Assembly (NCBI GenBank): GCA_016650355.1
Contig: JAENVX010000118.1
Span: forward strand, 1 to 11,015
Length of the DNA: 11,015 nucleotides
Direction of reading: 5' to 3'
Source of the DNA: Bacteroidia bacterium
GTDB lineage: Bacteria; Bacteroidota; Bacteroidia; Cytophagales; Cyclobacteriaceae
Shown: positions 7,517-11,015 of the stretch, in pieces
Layout: each line of letters starts with the position of its first letter
How positions within the stretch are numbered: position 1 is the stretch's first letter
Made by a program: the position numbers and the translations under genes
Notes under the pieces: model-generated
Seen by the model: only the letters and a program-made list of their open reading frames with translations
Databases searched by the model: none
Told to the model about the DNA's origin: nothing

Positions 7517-8773
7517 TTATTTTCTTTTTCGATTGTGGAAGGCTCCTTGGTATTCAGGGTCAGCCAGTCTTTTTTGACGGTCAATTTCCCTGGCCATTAT
7601 TTTGGCTTCATCTTTTTGAGTTTCGGCCACCAGCACTTCAGTTGGAAGTTTCTTCACTTTGATCTTTTCCCGAATAAGTTTTTCAATTTTTTTGAGATGA
7701 AACAGTTCTGATTCATTGACAAGTGTTATGGCTTTGCCAATCGCCAGTGCTCTTCCCGTTCGACCAATGCGGTGAATGTAATCATCGTAAACGATGGGCA
7801 CATCAAAATTAATTACCTGCGAAACACCTGTAACATCTATCCCTCTTGAGGAAACATCAGTTGAAACTAATACTCGAAGTTTACCCTCCTTAAATTCATT
7901 CATGGCATTGATGCGTGTGTTCTGCCCTTTATTTGAGTGAATTACGCGCACTGGTCCTAAGTTTTTACGGTCAATGAATTTAAATACATTGTCGGCAGTT
8001 TCTTTCGATCGTGTAAAAATCAAAACACGTGAGTATTCCTCTTTATCACCAAGAAGATGCTCTATGAAATTAATTTTTGTCCTAAGATTGGGAACATGAT
8101 AAGCCAATTGTTCTACTTGACTGGCGGCCATGGCCTGAGGTGTCACCTCAACTTTAATCGGGAACTCTAAAAAATCTTTAGATAGATTTTCTACTTTCTC
8201 AGGAAAGGTTGCTGTGAAAAGCAAATTCTGACGTTTACCCGGGATGACTTCAAGTATTTGTTTTAACTGACGCATAAATCCCATCTCCATCATGCGATCA
8301 GCCTCATCCAAAACCAGTGTTTTAATTTGTTTTAGCACCAATTCTTTTTTCAGATAAAGTTCTAGTAGGCGCCCAGGAGTAGCAATGACTAAATCAATAC
8401 CAGTCTCAATAATTTCAATCTGAGTTTTAGGCCCAACACCTCCATAGATAGCAGTAATTCTCAAGTCTGTGTATTTTGCCAATGCTTTTGAATGCTCTGC
8501 AATTTGAATAGCAAGTTCTTTTGTTGGTACCAATACCAAGGCTCGCGGCTCGTTCCCTTGTGCATACCGTATTTTCATTAAAACTGGTAATACATAAGCT
8601 GCTGTTTTTCCTGTGCCAGTTTGAGCAACACCAATCACTTCTTGTCCACCCATTATAAGTGGAATACATTTGCGTTGTACTTCCGTTGGCGTCAGGAATC
8701 CAGCCTCTTCAAGTGCGGTAAGTATCTGCTTATTAAAATTGAATTGAGCCCAAGCCGACTGAATAGATTCCAC
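7517..8773 (-). CDS. DEAD-box ATP-dependent RNA helicase
   Basis: RNA-dependent ATPase that unwinds or remodels RNA, probably in ribosome assembly or mRNA turnover. From the GTG start (418 residues) all motifs are present: Q motif (F11 to Q33, FLTPTEVQ), I AQTGTGKT (50-57), Ia PTKELA (83-88), Ib TPGR (132-135), II DEAD (156-159), III TAT (187-189), IV VLIFTRS, V STDVSSRGID (304-313) and VI HRIGRTGR (334-341). The C-terminal extension is short and ends HNRKRK, so there is no DbpA-like RNA-binding domain; it is nearest in style to RhlE. No ATG is available before the motifs. GTG at 8773 gives MESIQSAWAQFNFN; TTG at 8830 would add 19 residues and overlap the divergent dihydroorotase start by one base. 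I prefer GTG. It leads the secreted-protein gene by 14 bp. Confidence 0.95.
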   Translation of the reverse strand: MESIQSAWAQFNFNKQILTALEEAGFLTPTEVQRKCIPLIMGGQEVIGVAQTGTGKTAAYVLPVLMKIRYAQGNEPRALVLVPTKELAIQIAEHSKALAKYTDLRITAIYGGVGPKTQIEIIETGIDLVIATPGRLLELYLKKELVLKQIKTLVLDEADRMMEMGFMRQLKQILEVIPGKRQNLLFTATFPEKVENLSKDFLEFPIKVEVTPQAMAASQVEQLAYHVPNLRTKINFIEHLLGDKEEYSRVLIFTRSKETADNVFKFIDRKNLGPVRVIHSNKGQNTRINAMNEFKEGKLRVLVSTDVSSRGIDVTGVSQVINFDVPIVYDDYIHRIGRTGRALAIGKAITLVNESELFHLKKIEKLIREKIKVKKLPTEVLVAETQKDEAKIMAREIDRQKRLADPEYQGAFHNRKRK

Positions 8774-8829
8774 AGATATTTTAACTTTACGGGCGAAGAT
8801 ACTATTTATAACCTCAAGCCCTGAATTCA

Positions 8830-10167
8830 ATGTCCACCCTAATTGTAAATGGTAAACTTGTAAACGAAGGTAAGGTTTATGAAAGCGATGTCTGGATTAA
8901 GGGACAATACATTGAGAAGATAGGAACGAATCTCCAATCGCAACCAGCAGATAGAGTTATTGATGCAGCCGGAAAAATAGTAATGCCAGGTGCCATTGAT
9001 GACCAGGTGCATTTTCGCGAGCCTGGCCTTACTCATAAAGCTACAATTTACACCGAATCAAAAGCAGCTGTGGCCGGAGGCGTTACCAGTTTTATGGAAA
9101 TGCCCAATACTGTGCCACCAGTCTTTACGCAACATTTGCTGGAAGAGAAGTACCATATTGGTTCGCAAACTTCGCTAGCGAATTATTCTTTCTTTATGGG
9201 TGCGTCAAATGATAACCTGGAGGAAGTAATGAAGACGGATATCAAAAGTGTATGCGGCCTTAAAATATTCATGGGCTCTTCCACGGGTAATCTTTTGGTA
9301 GACGACCCCCAAACCTTAGAAGGTTTTTTTTCGCGCTACCCATCGCTGATTGCAACTCATTGTGAAGATGAGTCAACAATTCTGAAAAATTTGGAAGAAT
9401 ATAAGGCAACATATGGTGAGGATTTGCCAGTAAAATTTCATCCCCTCATTCGTTCAAGAGATGCTTGTTATCTATCATCGTCCTTCGCAATAGGGTTAGC
9501 CAAAAAGAACGGAACGCGTCTTCATATTTTACACATCTCCACCGAGGAGGAAACAAACCTATTTGACAATTCGCTTCCGCTGAATCAAAAGAAAATTACA
9601 GCCGAAGCGTGTATTCATCACCTCTGGTTTTCGGATCAGGATTATGAAAGACTAGGTATGCTGATCAAATGGAATCCCGCCATTAAAACGAAGAATGACA
9701 GACAGGCAATTTTTAACGCGTTGCTGAACGATAGAATTGATGTGATCGCCACTGATCATGCTCCGCATACGTGGGAGGAAAAGCAAAATTCCTATTTCAA
9801 AGCACCAGCAGGAGGTCCGCTTGTTCAGCATAGTGTGGTAGCCATGATGGAATTCTATCATCGGACTAAAATAACGCTTGAGAAAATAGTAGAAAAGATG
9901 TGTCATAACCCAGCCATACTTTTTCAAATTGAAAAGCGAGGATTTATCCGCGAAGGATATTTTGGAGATTTGATTTTAGTTGATTTGAACAAGCCTTGGA
10001 AGGTTGAAAAAAATAATACGCTGGCAAAATGTGGTTGGTCTCCCTTTGAGGGCCAAACGTTTAATTCTACCGTCACACATACCTTCGTTTCCGGCCATCT
10101 AGCATACGAAAATGGTGTGTTTAATGAGACAGTTAGAGGAAAGAGATTGTCCTTTAACCGTAAATGA
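8830..10167 (+). CDS. pyrC: Dihydroorotase
   Basis: Amidohydrolase that interconverts N-carbamoyl-L-aspartate and dihydroorotate, the third step of pyrimidine synthesis, in the cytoplasm. The 445-residue length and the N-terminal half-barrel strand (TLIVNGKLVNEGKVY) fit the class I/AllB-like type. Expected metal-site residues are H61 in DDQVHFREPG, K145 in GLKIFMGSSTGN (possible carbamylated Lys), H177 in ATHCED, H235 in LHILHIST and D309 in ATDHAPHT. R63 and the MPNT motif should bind substrate. The first His of the usual HxH is Gln here (Q59); from memory DDQVHFREPG is common in Bacteroidota enzymes, so I do not read it as damage. Allantoinase is the main alternative, but no purine-degradation genes are near. 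The start is ATG at 8830, divergent from the helicase. The tRNA-His gene begins 84 bp downstream. Confidence 0.93.
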   Translation: MSTLIVNGKLVNEGKVYESDVWIKGQYIEKIGTNLQSQPADRVIDAAGKIVMPGAIDDQVHFREPGLTHKATIYTESKAAVAGGVTSFMEMPNTVPPVFTQHLLEEKYHIGSQTSLANYSFFMGASNDNLEEVMKTDIKSVCGLKIFMGSSTGNLLVDDPQTLEGFFSRYPSLIATHCEDESTILKNLEEYKATYGEDLPVKFHPLIRSRDACYLSSSFAIGLAKKNGTRLHILHISTEEETNLFDNSLPLNQKKITAEACIHHLWFSDQDYERLGMLIKWNPAIKTKNDRQAIFNALLNDRIDVIATDHAPHTWEEKQNSYFKAPAGGPLVQHSVVAMMEFYHRTKITLEKIVEKMCHNPAILFQIEKRGFIREGYFGDLILVDLNKPWKVEKNNTLAKCGWSPFEGQTFNSTVTHTFVSGHLAYENGVFNETVRGKRLSFNRK

Positions 10168-10233
10168 AGAAATCGCTTTTGCATTTTACCATAGCCTGTC
10201 TAACTTTGCAGTCCTCAAAAATGTGCCGGAACC

Positions 10234-10241
10234 TAATTTTG
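10234..10241 (+). promoter_or_regulatory. Candidate -7 box of the tRNA-His promoter
   Basis: TAATTTTG is an exact TAnnTTTG match ending 10 bp before the tRNA G-1, which would give a very short 5' leader. The nearest upstream TTTG (10205-10208) is 25 bp away, longer than the usual 19-21, so the -33 element is poor. The tRNA may also be read through from pyrC, because no terminator separates them. Confidence 0.45.
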
Positions 10242-10251
10242 CTGGCAATAC

Positions 10252-10326
10252 GGTGGATGTAGTTCAGTTGGTTAGAATGCTAGATTGTGATTCTGGAGGT
10301 CGCGGGTTCGAGCCCCGTCATTCACC
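10252..10326 (+). tRNA. tRNA-His (anticodon GTG)
   Basis: A full cloverleaf can be folded by eye. The acceptor stem pairs 10253-10259 with 10319-10325 (one G-U). The D stem pairs 10262-10265 with 10275-10278. The anticodon stem pairs 10280-10284 with 10292-10296, with loop TTGTGAT and anticodon GTG at 10287-10289. The T stem pairs 10302-10306 with 10314-10318, with loop TTCGAGC. An encoded G at 10252 opposite C at 10326 gives the G-1:C73 pair specific to tRNA-His and needed by histidyl-tRNA synthetase. The 3' CCA is not encoded (CTC follows) and must be added after transcription. Confidence 0.96.
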
Positions 10327-10338
10327 CTCAAAAACATT

Positions 10339-10368
10339 AAGAAGCCCCGATTCGGGGCTTCTTGTTTT
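10339..10368 (+). terminator. Rho-independent terminator after tRNA-His
   Basis: AAGAAGCCCC (10339-10348) pairs perfectly with GGGGCTTCTT (10354-10363) around a 5-nt loop GATTC, followed by GTTTT. The GC-rich 10-bp stem and T run are typical of an intrinsic terminator. It starts 12 bp after the tRNA and would end both tRNA and any pyrC readthrough transcripts. Confidence 0.88.
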
Positions 10369-10467
10369 ACACAAATCCTCTTCAAAGTAGAAATTGTACA
10401 GATCCTTGTCTAAATCCAATTAAACTTGATTACTATCTTTTTAAATTAAGAGAGAAATTATAAAGTC

Positions 10468-10487
10468 AAAATTGAGAAATCAATTTT
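10468..10487. repeat. AT-rich inverted repeat with GAAA loop
   Basis: AAAATTGA (10468-10475) and TCAATTTT (10480-10487) form a perfect 8-bp hairpin with a GAAA loop. It lies in the AT-rich spacer between the tRNA terminator and the small gene at 10548, a stretch of about 180 bp with no gene that I can support. The stem is weak (one G-C pair) and the role is unknown. It may be chance in AT-rich DNA. Confidence 0.4.
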
Positions 10488-10547
10488 ATTGAATTTTTAA
10501 ATGACGACTTACTTTTTGAGTAGCTCACTTTTTTATTAAATTTATTT

Positions 10548-10805
10548 ATGATTTCCTGGAGGGAGTTTAGTCAGTACCCATTTGATAGAAAAATAAGAAC
10601 GCTCTATGAACAAGCCTCGTTTGTGGTTGCCATCAGGTATTATGGCTATAAGATCAATTTATATCTCCTTGGACAAGATTATGTGGAGGTCTTTTACAAT
10701 CATAAAGAAGACAAGATTGAAAAGATCAGTTTGCTGGACTCTGATCACAGTCGAATGAAGTTTTACTACGATCAGATCAAATTACCCTCGCACCTCATTC
10801 AGTGA
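10548..10805 (+). CDS. Small conserved-looking hypothetical protein (85 aa)
   Basis: I do not recognise this gene. The 85-residue product has no signal peptide, membrane segment or cysteine. It is rich in Tyr, Lys, Asp and Ile. An N-terminal amphipathic helix (FDRKIRTLYEQA, 12-23) is followed by alternating strands (SFVVAIRYYGYKINLYLLG, then YVEVFYNHKEDKIEKISLL) and a final MKFYYDQIKLP, which suggests a compact alpha/beta cytoplasmic protein. Codon use resembles its neighbours. It stands alone, between the tRNA-His terminator and a strong hairpin beginning 5 nt after its stop, so it forms its own transcription unit. Start at ATG 10548; the only other Met is at residue 69. The independent unit and the protein-like composition favour a real gene. 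Confidence 0.75.
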   Translation: MISWREFSQYPFDRKIRTLYEQASFVVAIRYYGYKINLYLLGQDYVEVFYNHKEDKIEKISLLDSDHSRMKFYYDQIKLPSHLIQ

Positions 10806-10809
10806 CATA

Positions 10810-10843
10810 AAAAAAGTCTTCCAATTTTTTGGAAGACTTTTTT
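10810..10843. terminator. Bidirectional intrinsic terminator
   Basis: A perfect 15-bp stem, 10810-10824 with 10829-10843, encloses a TTTT loop. The stem is six A, then GTCTTCCAA on the left arm, and ends in six T on the right arm, so it has a T run after the core stem on both strands. It sits between the convergent small gene (stop 10805) and the minus-strand gene ending at 10860, and should serve both. Confidence 0.9.
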
Positions 10844-10859
10844 ACTTAAAACTTATTGA

Positions 10860-11015
10860 CTATGCTGTTGCAGCAGCAGTTTCTTGCAATTTTACAGACT
10901 GCTTGAGAGATACTGTTTTCCGTGCTTTATTTCCGCAATATCCGCACTGATAATGTTTTAACAATTCACCTTCTTCCGTTGCAGTTGGTTGCTTGATAAT
11001 TTCTTCACGAACAAC
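10860..11015 (-). CDS. C-terminal end of an unidentified gene with a CxxC motif (5' end outside window)
   Basis: The minus strand is open from the right edge to a TAG at 10862-10860, giving 51 residues. The fragment contains HYQCGYCGNKARKTVSL, in which one CxxC pair could be half of a zinc ribbon, and ends in an Ala/Thr-rich tail QETAAATA. No second cysteine pair is present after it, so any partner ligands lie upstream, outside the window. The next element downstream is the bidirectional terminator, which supports a real gene end here. The family cannot be named from this piece. Confidence 0.6.
   Translation of the reverse strand, partial: VVREEIIKQPTATEEGELLKHYQCGYCGNKARKTVSLKQSVKLQETAAATA

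Noticed and set aside
10112..10390. Open frame of 92 residues running through the end of pyrC and the tRNA-His gene
   Set aside because: It overlaps pyrC in another frame and covers a clear tRNA and its terminator, so it is not a gene.
10513..10544. TTTTTG, 18 bp, TAAATTTA upstream of the small gene at 10548
   Set aside because: The pattern resembles a promoter, but the -7-like box ends only 3 bp before the ATG, so transcription would begin at or after the start codon. The region is also AT-rich enough for chance matches.
10327..10547. Possible small RNA or riboswitch between tRNA-His and the small gene
   Set aside because: Apart from the terminator and a weak AT-rich hairpin I see no conserved fold or known motif.
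1..11015. Mobile element, CRISPR array, defence or toxin system
   Set aside because: No transposase, integrase, terminal repeats, regularly spaced repeats or toxin-like genes were found, and codon use looks uniform.

Overview
The window looks like ordinary chromosome of a member of the Bacteroidota, most likely order Cytophagales. Five things point there: a ClpC beginning MEAKFS, the DDQVHFREPG form of dihydroorotase, a WbqC-family gene next to a Sua5/YciO gene, TAnnTTTG-type promoter boxes, and the absence of Shine-Dalgarno sequences before most genes. This placement is inferred from protein style and was not checked by a search. Base composition is moderately AT-rich and even. I see no insertion sequence, prophage, CRISPR array or foreign island.

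Layout. Positions 2470 to 1 (minus) hold clpC, cut by the left edge just before its end. Upstream of it on the same strand lie a WbqC-family gene (3219-2587) and a YciO-type member of the Sua5/YciO/YrdC family (3854-3231), probably one transcript. Divergent from these is a tight plus-strand operon of mltG (3944-4999), a YbgC-type thioesterase (5002-5406) and a YihY/BrkB membrane protein (5406-6401). It meets head-on, with stop codons directly abutting, a minus-strand pair: a DEAD-box RNA helicase (8773-7517) followed 14 bp later by a six-cysteine secreted protein of unknown function (7502-6402). Divergent from the helicase is dihydroorotase (8830-10167), then tRNA-His(GTG) (10252-10326) and a strong terminator. 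An AT-rich spacer leads to an unrecognised 85-residue gene (10548-10805). A bidirectional terminator separates that gene from the C-terminal end of a minus-strand gene with a CxxC motif, cut by the right edge.

The genes are housekeeping functions: protein quality control (ClpC), glycan chain termination in peptidoglycan (MltG), acyl-CoA hydrolysis, RNA remodelling, pyrimidine synthesis and histidine decoding. They do not form a single pathway. I found no convincing undescribed system. The points most worth a second look are the secreted six-cysteine protein, the small orphan gene, the YciO-type (not TsaC-type) enzyme, the helicase without an ATG start, the Gln that replaces a usual metal-ligand His in dihydroorotase, and the layout upstream of clpC.
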